A DNA stretch of 64,000 nt, taken from Clostridia bacterium (GTDB lineage: Bacteria; Bacillota; Clostridia; Oscillospirales; Acutalibacteraceae). The notes under the pieces are model-generated. The model was not told the origin of the DNA. It made no database searches and saw only the letters and a program-made list of their open reading frames with translations. The stretch is taken from contig JAFXGK010000023.1 in assembly GCA_017513245.1 (NCBI GenBank), forward strand, positions 1 to 64,000, written 5' to 3'. Of the stretch, positions 8,908 to 19,800 are shown piece by piece; within the stretch, counting starts at the first letter, position 1, and each line of letters starts with the position of its first letter. A program made the position numbers and the translations under genes.

Positions 8908-8932
8908 ATATTAAAACTCGCTTTCAAGATTC

Positions 8933-10282
8933 TTACGCCAATTGTTTTTTTATTATCGCGGCTACTTCCTTTGCCGTCTTTTCAATCGTTTTAGGGTCGT
9001 CACCCTCCACCATCACGCGAATGAGCGGCTCAGTGCCCGACGGACGCACTACGATTCTGCCCGTGTTGCCAAGGTCGGCTTTAGCCTTATCCAACGCCGT
9101 TTTTATTGTCTCATCGGTATAGTAATGGCGCTTGCCGTCGGCCGAAACCTTAATGTTTATTATGGTTTGGGGACACTTTTTCATAACCGACGCAAGACAA
9201 GACAGTTTTTCGCCCTTTCGGCGCATAAGCGACAGAAGTTGTGCCGCCGTGAGTTGACCGTCGCCCGTCGTTGCAAAGTCGCGGAATATTACGTGGCCCG
9301 ACTGCTCGCCGCCGAAGACGGTATCGTCAAGCAGCATCTCCTCGAGCACAAAGCGATCGCCAACCTTGGTTGCAACAAAACGAATACCGTTTTGCTCGCA
9401 GAAACGGGAAAATCCCAAATTGGTCATAATTGTGCCTACTACGGTGTTTTTGGCAAGACGTCCGCGCTCTTTTAGGTCAAGAGCGCAAATAGCCATAATT
9501 TCATCGCCGTCGACGCAGTTACCGTTTTCGTCGACGCAGAGACAGCGGTCGGCATCGCCGTCGAAGGCCACGCCCACGTCCAGCCCGTTATCGACAACGT
9601 ATTTTGCAAGCGCTTCAAGGTGGGTCGAGCCGCAATCGCGGTTTATGTTTTGACCGTCGGGTGACGCACTTAAAATATGGGCGTTTGCTCCGAGACCGTC
9701 GAAAATCGCGGCCGCCGTTGCGCTCGCGGCACCGTTGGCACAATCAATAGCAACCTGAAGTCCGTCAAGCGAATAGAGCACACTGCTTTTAACGTGGTCG
9801 CAGTAGTCCTTTACTGCATTTTTCGCTACGGTTACCTTGCCTACGGCATCGCCGACAGGTGACGGCGGCAGTTCACACTCGCCGAGCACCATATCCTCAA
9901 TTCGTTCTTCAAGCATATCGGGTAGTTTAAAGCCGTCGCCGCTGAAGATTTTTATTCCGTTATATTCGGCCGAATTGTGCGACGCCGATATCATCACACC
10001 TGCATCTGCCTTGTATTTTCCGACCAAAAATGCTACCGCAGGGGTCGGAACCACGCCGAGGTTTATAACGTCGGCTCCGACCGAGCACAATCCTGCAATC
10101 AGCGCGCAGGACAGCATATCGGACGAGGTTCTGGTGTCGGCACCCACGACAAAAACGGGTCTGCGACGGCAGCCGTCAGCCAATACCGCCGCCGCGGCTC
10201 TGCCTATTTCCATTGCGCGTTCGCAAGAAAGCTCGGTATTTGCTATACCGCGAACACCGTCTGTTCCGAAAAGTCTACCCAA
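8933..10282 (-). CDS. glmM: Phosphoglucosamine mutase
   Basis: This 449-residue enzyme interconverts glucosamine-6-phosphate and glucosamine-1-phosphate, the step after GlmS. The N-terminus 'GRLFGTDGVRG', the phosphoserine loop 'MISASHNSAEYNG' (Ser101), the metal loop 'DGDADR' and the C-terminal phosphate loop 'RPSGTEPLIRVM' are intact. I choose the TTG at 10282 because it gives the canonical start and a length typical of GlmM, with AAAGGA 9 bases upstream; an ATG at 10291 abuts that site directly. glmM-glmS form a two-gene aminosugar operon. Confidence 0.94.
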   Translation of the reverse strand: MGRLFGTDGVRGIANTELSCERAMEIGRAAAAVLADGCRRRPVFVVGADTRTSSDMLSCALIAGLCSVGADVINLGVVPTPAVAFLVGKYKADAGVMISASHNSAEYNGIKIFSGDGFKLPDMLEERIEDMVLGECELPPSPVGDAVGKVTVAKNAVKDYCDHVKSSVLYSLDGLQVAIDCANGAASATAAAIFDGLGANAHILSASPDGQNINRDCGSTHLEALAKYVVDNGLDVGVAFDGDADRCLCVDENGNCVDGDEIMAICALDLKERGRLAKNTVVGTIMTNLGFSRFCEQNGIRFVATKVGDRFVLEEMLLDDTVFGGEQSGHVIFRDFATTGDGQLTAAQLLSLMRRKGEKLSCLASVMKKCPQTIINIKVSADGKRHYYTDETIKTALDKAKADLGNTGRIVVRPSGTEPLIRVMVEGDDPKTIEKTAKEVAAIIKKQLA

Positions 10283-10576
10283 AGAAATCATTCCTTTCAA
10301 ATATAGTCGGCCATGCCGATTTGACACAATAATTTTATCACAGCAAAAATTGCTTTGCATTACCTTTAGTGGTTTGCAGGATTTTTTTGTGCAGGTTTTA
10401 TGTTATTTGGGTTATTTTTTCTGTTTTGGAGATTTTTTATACAAAAATTCTTCGAAAAAAGGCCATCTGAAAAACGCATTTTCAATCACACTTTTCGCAA
10501 TTCCTAAAAAATTCCCCCGTTAATCTTTTTATACAAATAGATGACACAATTGTTAACAAATTTTGATAATTTTTCC
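10283..10576. other. Divergent intergenic region between glmM and the small-peptide gene
   Basis: No convincing gene is seen in this AT-rich stretch. A weak minus-strand promoter for glmM may lie around 10325-10370 (TAAAAT-like -10). The remainder (10375-10560) is T-rich low-complexity sequence. The plus-strand promoter that follows is annotated separately. Confidence 0.5.
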
Positions 10577-10605
10577 TTGATAAATTATATGTTATATATT
10601 ATAAT
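10577..10605 (+). promoter_or_regulatory. Promoter of the small-peptide/giant-protein operon
   Basis: A -35 TTGATA (10577-10582), a 17-base spacer and a perfect -10 TATAAT (10600-10605) sit in an extremely AT-rich region. Transcription should start near 10612, giving a leader of about 50 nt before the 48-residue peptide. Confidence 0.8.
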
Positions 10606-10662
10606 TAAATTTAAGATTTTACATCTTAGGTTCACAGTAGTAAAACTTTAGGAGGAAAACTT

Positions 10663-10809
10663 ATGAAACACCGCTATGAAGCGCCCGATTTCGAACTGCT
10701 TCGTATGCTCGCCGCCAATGACGTCTGCTTTGGCGATTCGAGTTTTGACGTAGACGGCGAATTCGGAGACTACGAAACCCAGCCCGACGAGGGCGGCGAC
10801 GATCTTTAA
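10663..10809 (+). CDS. Small acidic peptide, MK-x-x-Y-x-x-P type, upstream of a giant exported protein
   Basis: A 48-residue open frame starting ATG at 10663, with a perfect AGGAGG (10650-10655) 7 bases upstream and a promoter just before it, so it is very likely translated. It begins 'MKHRYEAPDFELLRMLAAND' and becomes strongly acidic and Gly-rich at the C-terminus ('DEGGDDL'). It has one Cys, no signal peptide and no membrane segment. It ends 17 bases before the 3,562-residue exported protein and must be co-transcribed with it. A similar peptide occurs at 49262-49405 in the same arrangement. I do not recognise a function; options include a translational leader, an export or assembly partner, or a modified-peptide precursor, though no modifying enzyme is nearby. 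Confidence 0.8.
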   Translation: MKHRYEAPDFELLRMLAANDVCFGDSSFDVDGEFGDYETQPDEGGDDL

Positions 10810-10826
10810 GGAGGAGAGAAAAACCT

Positions 10827-13800
10827 ATGAAAAGAATACTCAGCATTATTCTTTCGGTAGCACTGTTGCTCGGCACCGTAACGGTTTTGACTCTGCTTCC
10901 CGTTTCGGCCGACACCGGAAGCGCCGTTAACCTTATCACCAACGGCGACGGCTCTATGGGCATTTGGTCAGACCACGGTTACGAAACCGCGGCATACGGC
11001 ACCGACGACTGGGGTCTTATAGTTGCAGGCAACGCCTACGGTTGGCGCGCTGCAGGCCATAAGGCCGACTATACCCCCTATGCCAACGCCATGACCTATT
11101 GGCACAACGTTGGTATTTTTGCCGCACAGTACCCCGACAGTCCTGACGGTCCTTCCATTCAGATTAACAAATGGAACCAGTCCATGCAGGACTTCAAAAT
11201 TGAAGCCGGCAAAAACTACATAGTTTCGGCAGACCTTGCCTTTATGCCGACTAAAAATACCGATAACTACACCGGTACATTTGATATCGCAATTGCCAAT
11301 AAGGCAGGCGTGTTCATCGACGCTGTCAATAATAAGTGGTCGAGCGTTACCGGAGGCAAATATGACCTTTGCGACTCGGGCGACGCTACCTATAATTCCC
11401 TTCGCGTTGATACAAGCGCAGCGAATTATCCCACCTTTATCTATAATGATGCAACCTATTGGGATTTTGGAGGCTTTAAGACCTATTCCTTCACTTTCTC
11501 GGCAGATGACGTTATTGCAGGATACGGACTTTCGGACGGCGACGGTGACGGATTTTTTGACGTTACCTTAGGCATTCAGAACGACTCGAGCCTTGTTTTG
11601 CTTGCTGATAACGTTTCTGTATATGAGGCTGTTGCCCTTACCGCTGCGGACGGCGGCTATATTACGGGTGATACCTCTGCCACTGCAGGCGAAAGTGTAA
11701 CCGCTACCGCCGTTCCCTACTACGGCAACACCTTCCTCGGTTGGTACAACGGCGACACCCTGGTCTCCACCTCTGCCACCTACAGCGGTATATTAAATAA
11801 TTCGATAACCGCAAAGTTTAACGTTTATAACCAAATTGTTGACGGTAACTTCGAGGCCGAAAACGGCGCCGGAGCAGGCTTCTTCAACTCGGTTTATTCT
11901 GCGGCTAACGGCGGCAAAAATACCGTCGCAGCCGTTCCCTCCGGCAGCAGCGCCGCACACGGACAGAATGCCCTTTACTGTGCTCCTGCCACTGCTGCAA
12001 ACACTAACTGTGACCTTATTACTATACCCGTAACAGTTAAGAAGAATACGCAGTACGTATTCCATCTTTCGTATTATTCGGTAAACACGGCCAACACAGG
12101 TTATATCGGTCTGCATTCCGAAAAGTCCTTTACCAACGGTTGGACGAAATCCACCTTCGTTCCCTCTTACACCTATCACTGGGAGCTTGAAGGCGCAACA
12201 AATCTGAACGCCTGGACCGTATGCGGCGGCATTGACGGCAGCTACGGTATGATGCGCGACCAGACACACGCATCCGTAGGCGCAGGCGCCAATAAGTGGG
12301 TTGACCTTTGGGTAACCTTTAACCCCGGCGAATCCACCTCCGTTTTTGAAGACGGAAAAGACACCGCTGCTATGCGCATTCTCTTCGGTGTAGGCAACAG
12401 CGCCACCAACACCTACTACGTTGATAACGTAAGCTTTACCGAAGCAGGCACTGCCGCTAACACAGCCATTACCGCTGCTGCTTCAAACGGCGGCTCGGTT
12501 TCGGTTGCAGAGCCCTTTGTCCCCGATGCAGTTTGCTATGCAAATACGGGCGGCGCCAAGATTGGCTCTACCGCTACCGCAGTTGCAGGCTCTACCCGCT
12601 ATTCGCAGGTTGCAATTACCCGTTACACCGCAACCGCCAACACCGGTTATGAGTTCCTCGGTTGGTATGATGCCAACAACAAATTGGTTTCGACCAATTC
12701 TACCGAGAGTTTTGCCGCAGAGGGCGTTTACACTGCTAAATTCGCCACTGCCCCCTATGCGCAGGACGGCGGTTTCTTAGTAAAGAACAACGATGACACC
12801 TACACCGCCAAGGCCTACTACGGTAACGTCTTTAAGGGTTGGTACGACATCGACAACAAGCTTATAACCACCAACGCGACCACTGCTAAGCAGGTTGGTA
12901 TGTATGCGGCTTTTGATAAGCACAACCTTATAACCAACGGTGACTTTGAGGACGATTACGTTAACTACTATGTTCAGAACTCAAATTCCACCGCCACAGT
13001 TAAGACCGATAAGGACGGCAACAAATATCTCCGTATGGATTCGACCACCACGGGCGCCGCTCTTTATTCCTTCCAGTGGAATTTCAAACTTGAGAAAAAC
13101 AAGAAATACGTAATCTCCTACAGATTACGTTCGGGAATTGACGACGAGGGCAACCTCCTCTCCACGCAGGGTATGGCTTTCCGTAAGATGATTCTGTATC
13201 ACACGGGCAACCACAACTACACCTGGAGTGATCCGCTGTTTGCAGAGCAGATAAGCTTAACCAGCGGTTCGAAGAACTATTACCTCGGCACTCCCGATCT
13301 GCTGCCCTCAGGCGGTAACGACCTGAACCCCGCAAGCACATCCACCTCCTTCCCCGGCAGTTATACCTATAGCTTGGACGAGTGGACTTATTATTCTTAC
13401 GTGCTTGATACTTCCTCGGCTTCCCTTGCAAACGGAACCGATATTTCCGACAACATTGACCTTGCCATGATATTCGGCGCCAACGGCGCAGGCACCATGG
13501 CCCTCGACATCGACGATATTTCGGTTTCGGAAGTTAAGAGCATGGTAAGCTTCGGTGAAAGCAACGGCGGCACCGCAATGGTTGACCGTTTGGCTTCGAC
13601 CGCAGTTATACCTGCCACCTTCACCGCAATCCCCAGAGATGAAAACTACGTATTCATCGGTTGGGTAGACGAAAACGGCAACGCTGTTTCGCCCAATAAC
13701 CCCTACTCTACCTTTGATGCCGAAAACCTAACCGCTAACTTCGCTTTCTACGATCCCGAAGGCACAACCTTCCAGGTTAACGCCAAGATTGAAAAGCAAA

Positions 13801-16800
13801 ACGGCGTGTACGGCGGATACCTGACCGGCGAAAAATCGGCTACCGGTGTTCTTGGAACAGCCGTTACCTTTACTGCAGTTCCCTACGTTGGCAACACCTT
13901 CGACGGTTGGTACGTGGGCGGCAAGAAGGTTTCCTCCAGTGAGCAGTACACCTTCTATATTGCAGGCAGTACCGAGGTTGTTGCTAAGTTTAATGTAAAT
14001 AACCTTTGGCCCGACGCAGGTTACGAAAATACCGTTCGCGATACCTCGATAATTTCGGATAAGGCACTTCAAAACAGCGCCGATGCCTATTTCGAGTGGC
14101 ACTCCTACAATCCCTCGGTTTGGTGGGATGCTAAAGTTCTGACATCTAAACCCTACTCGGGCGAAGCATCGCTTGAACTTACGCACCGTAACAACGAGGT
14201 GCTCCGCAAGGTTTCGGGACTTGAGAAGAATACCGATTACGAGTTATCCTTCTACTGGTTTATCCGCAACCAGAATTCGGGTGGCACGGGTTCTGCTCCC
14301 TCCTATCTTAAGGATATTCGTTTCTACGATATGAACGGCACCGTATTCAGCTATACCACACTTAATACCCAATACGACGCCGACTTCCAGCAGAGCAAGG
14401 TTTACTTCAACAGCGGCAACAACACCGAAATCTACGTTGCTTTGACCTACTTTGCAGGAAGCAGCAGCATCGTTTGCGATGATTTCTGCTTAACCCCCGG
14501 CACCGGCGACGAGTACGTTAAGGTTTCGTATGACAGCGGCAGTGACCGCGTTGGCGTTATCACCGAGATGGCTCCCTTGGGTGAATACACCATTAAGGCT
14601 CCTCTCTTTAATCCCCCCGCCAAGAACTTCGTTGATTGGTCTATGGGCGGCTCTAATTACGCCAGCAAAGCAACCATCACCCTCACCGGTGACGTTACCT
14701 TCACCGCTAACTACACAGATTTTGTCAGCAACCAGCTGACCGATAATACTAATTTCCACCCCGGCAACTACGATTTCACCTTTGCGGTTCTGCCCGATGA
14801 GCAGAAACTGCTTCTCCATTACCCCGACCACTACGTTGATATTACCAACTGGCTGCTTGCCAACCAGAAGGATTACAACATTCAGGGTATACTTAATATG
14901 GGTGACATCACCGAGCACGGAAGCTATGAGCAGTGGAATGCAACCTATGAAGCATTCAAACCCATTATAGGTAAAATCCCCTTCGCTATCTCGCTCGGCA
15001 ATCACGACTATTCAAGCAGTGGCGGCGCAGCGGCCTACAACTCCAAGATTGACCGCTTAACCCACATTTATAACCATTTCTACAAGCAGGCCGATTTCAG
15101 CAAGGTTCCCCAGTGGGGCGGCGCTTACGACGATTCGATGGATAACACCTATCATAAGTTCGAAGTAAACGGCGTTAAGATTATGGTTATCTCGCTTGAG
15201 ATTTATCCCCGCTATGACGTTATTAACTGGGCTGCAAAGCTCTGTGAGGATAACCCTGAATACAAGGTTATCGTTACAACCCACGCACACCTCGAATCCG
15301 ACGGCAGCCGCAAGACCGAGGCTGAAAGCCCCTACGGCTTTACTAACCCCGAAGAATCGAGCAGCCCGCAGGAACTTTACGACCAGCTTCTTAAGGTTTA
15401 TCCCAATATTGTAATGCTCCTTTGCGGACACGAATCCAGCTCGCAGACCAGAGTTAACACCACTACCGGTGTTAACGGCAACACCATCTATGAAGTTCTT
15501 ATTGACAACCAGAACGACGATATTAACTACAAGGGCGTAGGTAACGTTGTTCTTATGGGTTTCCGCAATAACGGAAATACGGTTGACTTTACAACATATT
15601 CCACCGTTCAGGATAAGTACTTCTTTGCCGACACAAACGAGTTTACCCTTGAACTTGACAGAACGGTTGACGTCGAGGGTAACGGCGACGCATCCTACGA
15701 TAAAAAATACGTAGGCGACGTACTTGTTACCTCATTTACCGCCAAGCCCTACTACGGTAACAGCTTTGTCGGTTGGTACGATGCCGACGGAAACCTCGTT
15801 TCCAAGAGCCTTGATTATTCGAGCGCTACCCACAACTACCTTAAGGCTGTTTTCTACGGCTCTAACACCATTAGAAACGGTGACCTTGAGGATGACTATA
15901 TCCCGAGCATCATGTTCTCGGATACGAACAGATTATCGGTTGAGAAATTCGGCAACACCGTTGAGGGTCACGGAGAGCAGTACCTTAAGTTAACCGTTCC
16001 CTCGCAGGAAACCGTTCAGACCGGATTTAAGCTCCCCGTTAAGAAGAACACCGGATATTCGCTTTCCTTCGATATTAAGGTTAACGACTTCGGCCCCAAC
16101 GGCGCAGTTCGATTTGGATTTATGTATGACAAAGATTGGGAGGCTTCCACCATTATCGGCGGCGCAACCCAGACCTTAGTAAATCCGAAGACCGGATATA
16201 CAAAGACCTTATCCACCGAGGCAAACGCTGCCCACCGTCCCAGCAACGCTCTCACATATAGAGAATACGTTGATAAATTCGGCGGCGATTGGGTTCACTT
16301 TACCATAGTATTCAACTCCGGAAGTGATGCAAACGCATTCGGCAGCAAGGACACCGGATATCTGAAGTTAATGCTTCATAACCTTAATAACGGCATTGAC
16401 CTTCAGATTGACAACATTATCTTCTCAGCCGCTACAGAGGTTACCGCCGATGCACAGGCAGGCGGTACCGCAAGCGCCAACAAGGCAACCGCAGTTCTCG
16501 GTGAAGAGATCACCTTCACCGCCACCCCCGACTATGGCAACCGCTTTGCAGGCTGGTACACCTTAGGCGGAACTGCTGTTTCCTTCGACAGCGTATTCAC
16601 CACCACCGAACACACCAACCTTATTGCCAAGTTTACGGTATTTAACAATGCATCAAACGGCGGCTTTGAGGATGGCTCTACCGGTGACTGGTTCACCGTA
16701 AATGACGGTGTTTCCCTTGAGATTGCTAACCACGCTTCGGCCGACGCCGACTTTGGTTCTAAGTATCTTAAGGTTACCGATAACGCTACGGGCTACCTAA

Positions 16801-19800
16801 ACTTCGGTTTACCGATTGATGCAGAGCCCAACACCCGTTATATGGTTCACTTCGCATTTAAGGTTACCTCTACTACAAACTCGCGTATCGATATTGCCGT
16901 AAGCCCGAAGAACGCATGGGGTGCTTTCACCGACAGTAACACCTACTTCTCTACCGCTTCGGCAAGTGCAACCGATACGGGTATGTACGACAACAAATAT
17001 CCGAACACCATAAAGAATACGTTTGGTGACGGATTTATCGAAACCACCTTTATCATCGACACCGCCGAGGAATTGGCCGACGGAAAGACCATGTATCTCC
17101 TCCTCGGCGCTAAGGCTGACGGCGTATTCTCGATCGATAATGTTTCGGTAACCAAGATATCGGATATAGCTCCCTCCATTTTGGGCGCAACACTTATCAG
17201 CGAAACAGCAGAATACGAAGAGGGCGACATTGTATATCAGTCGAGCTTTGGTCTTGTTCCCTCGTTTGCAAAGCTTACAAAGGTTGGTACTCTTGCCATT
17301 CCGACACAGCTGCTTTCGGGCGAACTTACCCTCGCAACAGCTAACAAGAGCGAAGCCAGCGTTTCGGATACTTCGGGACTTAACCTGAATTCCACCGCTT
17401 ACTACGCTACCTTTGCAAATACCAAGAGCATTAATCCTTCGGCTAAGATTTCGGCCAGATCGTTCGCAACCCTTACCGATAAATACGGTAAGCACGAGTG
17501 GACCTTCTACTCTGAGAATAACGATGCCGCTAAGGCCATAACAAACGGAACCTATAACCGCTCGGTTAACCAGGTTAAGCGTTTGCTTGCCGTAGCACTT
17601 ATCGAAAACTTCGCAGGCAACTATCCCGCCGACTTCTACAGCGACGAAGACGTTACCGAAACCTCTAACGTTAAATCCTCGGCCAGCGTTTCTGCCGAAA
17701 AGGTTTGGAACTTCGTTAAGCGTAACGCTCATCTGTTTGCAGACGTTGATACCTACGCTCCCGAACAGGTTAACCTTTTAAACGACGCAAGCTTCGAGAA
17801 CGACGAATTCTACTTAGGCGGCTTTAAGACCATTACGGTTACCGATAACTCGCTTTCGCACACGGGTGAAAACAATAAGGGTATCGCCTACGTATACGAC
17901 CACGACGGATTTATCTACTATTCCGGCGGCGATTATTACTTCGGAACCGATAACTCCTTCAGCGACTTTATCGACGTTACTTCGAATATTGCACGTACCG
18001 GTAACCGCAGTTTAAGACTCAGCACCCGCGCCGGTACACTTTCCTATATTCTCGATAATCTAAAGCCCAACACCGATTACGAATTCTCGTATTATTGGTA
18101 TGCTCCGAGCCCTGTATTCGTAAACAGGTCCTACATCTATCCGCATACCTTTATGAACGTTGGCTACACCTATGTTGAAGACGTTACGATTGACGGCACC
18201 GGTTATCGCAAATATAAGTACGACACCGCCGATTACCTTGCCCCCAAGCAGATAGGTATTGAGGCAAACGCACTTGATTACACCATGGGCGCCGTTTACT
18301 CGAACGAACAGTGGAAAAAGGAAACCCTTAAGTTCAACTCGGGCAGCAGCACCTCGGTAGTATTCGGTCTTGCTTACGGAAGCCGACTCAACGCGGGCAT
18401 TGTTTACCTTGATGACCTCTGTCTTAGCGAAACCGCCCTCCCCTCCGCAACAATTGAAAACGGCAGTTTCGATAACAGTACGGCAGGTTGGGAAGGCAAC
18501 GCTACCACCTACAAGGTTAACGGCGACTACGCTGCAACCTTCAACAAGCGCAGCCAGTACTTAAAGCAGGGTATATCTGTTGAGCGCTATACCGATTACA
18601 TTTTAACCGTCAAGGCCAAGACACAAGAGGCTGACGCACTCTACTTCGGTGTTACCGATGCAGGTGCCCAGACCCTTAACCCGACAACAGTCCTTACCAA
18701 TTCCTCGTCAACGGTAACCGAGGAAACCGGTACCGTTACCTACAAGGTAGGCTTCAATTCGGGCGTCAACACCTCACTCAACGTATTCTTGCAGTCGGTT
18801 TGCGACAGCAAGGTAAACGTCTTCTCGGTTGAACTCACCGAAACCGAAGAGCTTATTACCAATAACGTGATTGACTTTGAAAATGGTTTAACCACCATAA
18901 ACGGCGGTATAAGTCCTGCATATGAAATTGCAAAGACCAACAACCTTTGGTACTCTGTAAGCAGTGCTTTTGCACACTCAGGCAAATACTCGCTCCGTAT
19001 GGCCGCAACGTCAAGTGACACCAACGCAAAAACCGACGTTACCACCAACGACGGTGAGCTTCTCCGTCATCCGCTTTATCAGAGTTGGTCATCATTCAAC
19101 ACAAACCCCGGCGACTGGTACACCGTTTCCTACTACGCCAAGGCCAAGACTGCAGGCGTATCGTATGAGAGTTCGATTCGCACCATCGACGGCAGTGATT
19201 GGGATTATATGCAGGCTCTTGATAAGAAGACGGTAACCTTAAGCAGCACTGAATGGACACTTATTGAGCACACATTTGCCAATAACTGTGTTATTACTGA
19301 TGACTGCAAGATAAATCTTGTTATCTCGGCAAACGACGGCACCACCGCCGATATCTACTTTGACGACATTGTTGTCAAGCGTACCAACGCAGTTGCCGAG
19401 CAGAACGTTACGGCTCCCTACACCGAGTCGGTTTACAATCTCGCTCCGAACGGTAACTTCGAAACTGCCAACTCGGCATACGCCGCAGGCACGACAATGG
19501 CTTCGAGCGATGCTTACGAAGGCGGTAGCTTCTTACGCGTTACCGCAGGCAACAAGATTATCGTTCCCGTTAAGACTCGCATTGAGTTCAGCTATGAGAA
19601 TTCTTATTACTACACCCTCTCGGCAGCAGTTCGTGCAAGCGCCGGCGGCGCAGGCTACGTTGGAATTTCACACTCAGCCGACGGTAATACACCCGTATTA
19701 TTCGCCAACGGCAACGTAGCGGCAGTTAATGCAAACGGAACCGGCTGGAACTTTGATGCATTCAAGTTTATAAGCCCCGACGTTCGCCCGACCTACCTCG

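Noticed and set aside
8908..8932. glmS ribozyme upstream of glmS
   Set aside because: Only 25 bases separate glmM and glmS, which is too short for the ribozyme.
10663..10809. Lanthipeptide or lasso-peptide precursor
   Set aside because: No cyclase, lanthionine synthetase, radical SAM enzyme or peptidase-transporter lies nearby, and the second copy lacks Cys; a modified-peptide role cannot be supported from this window.
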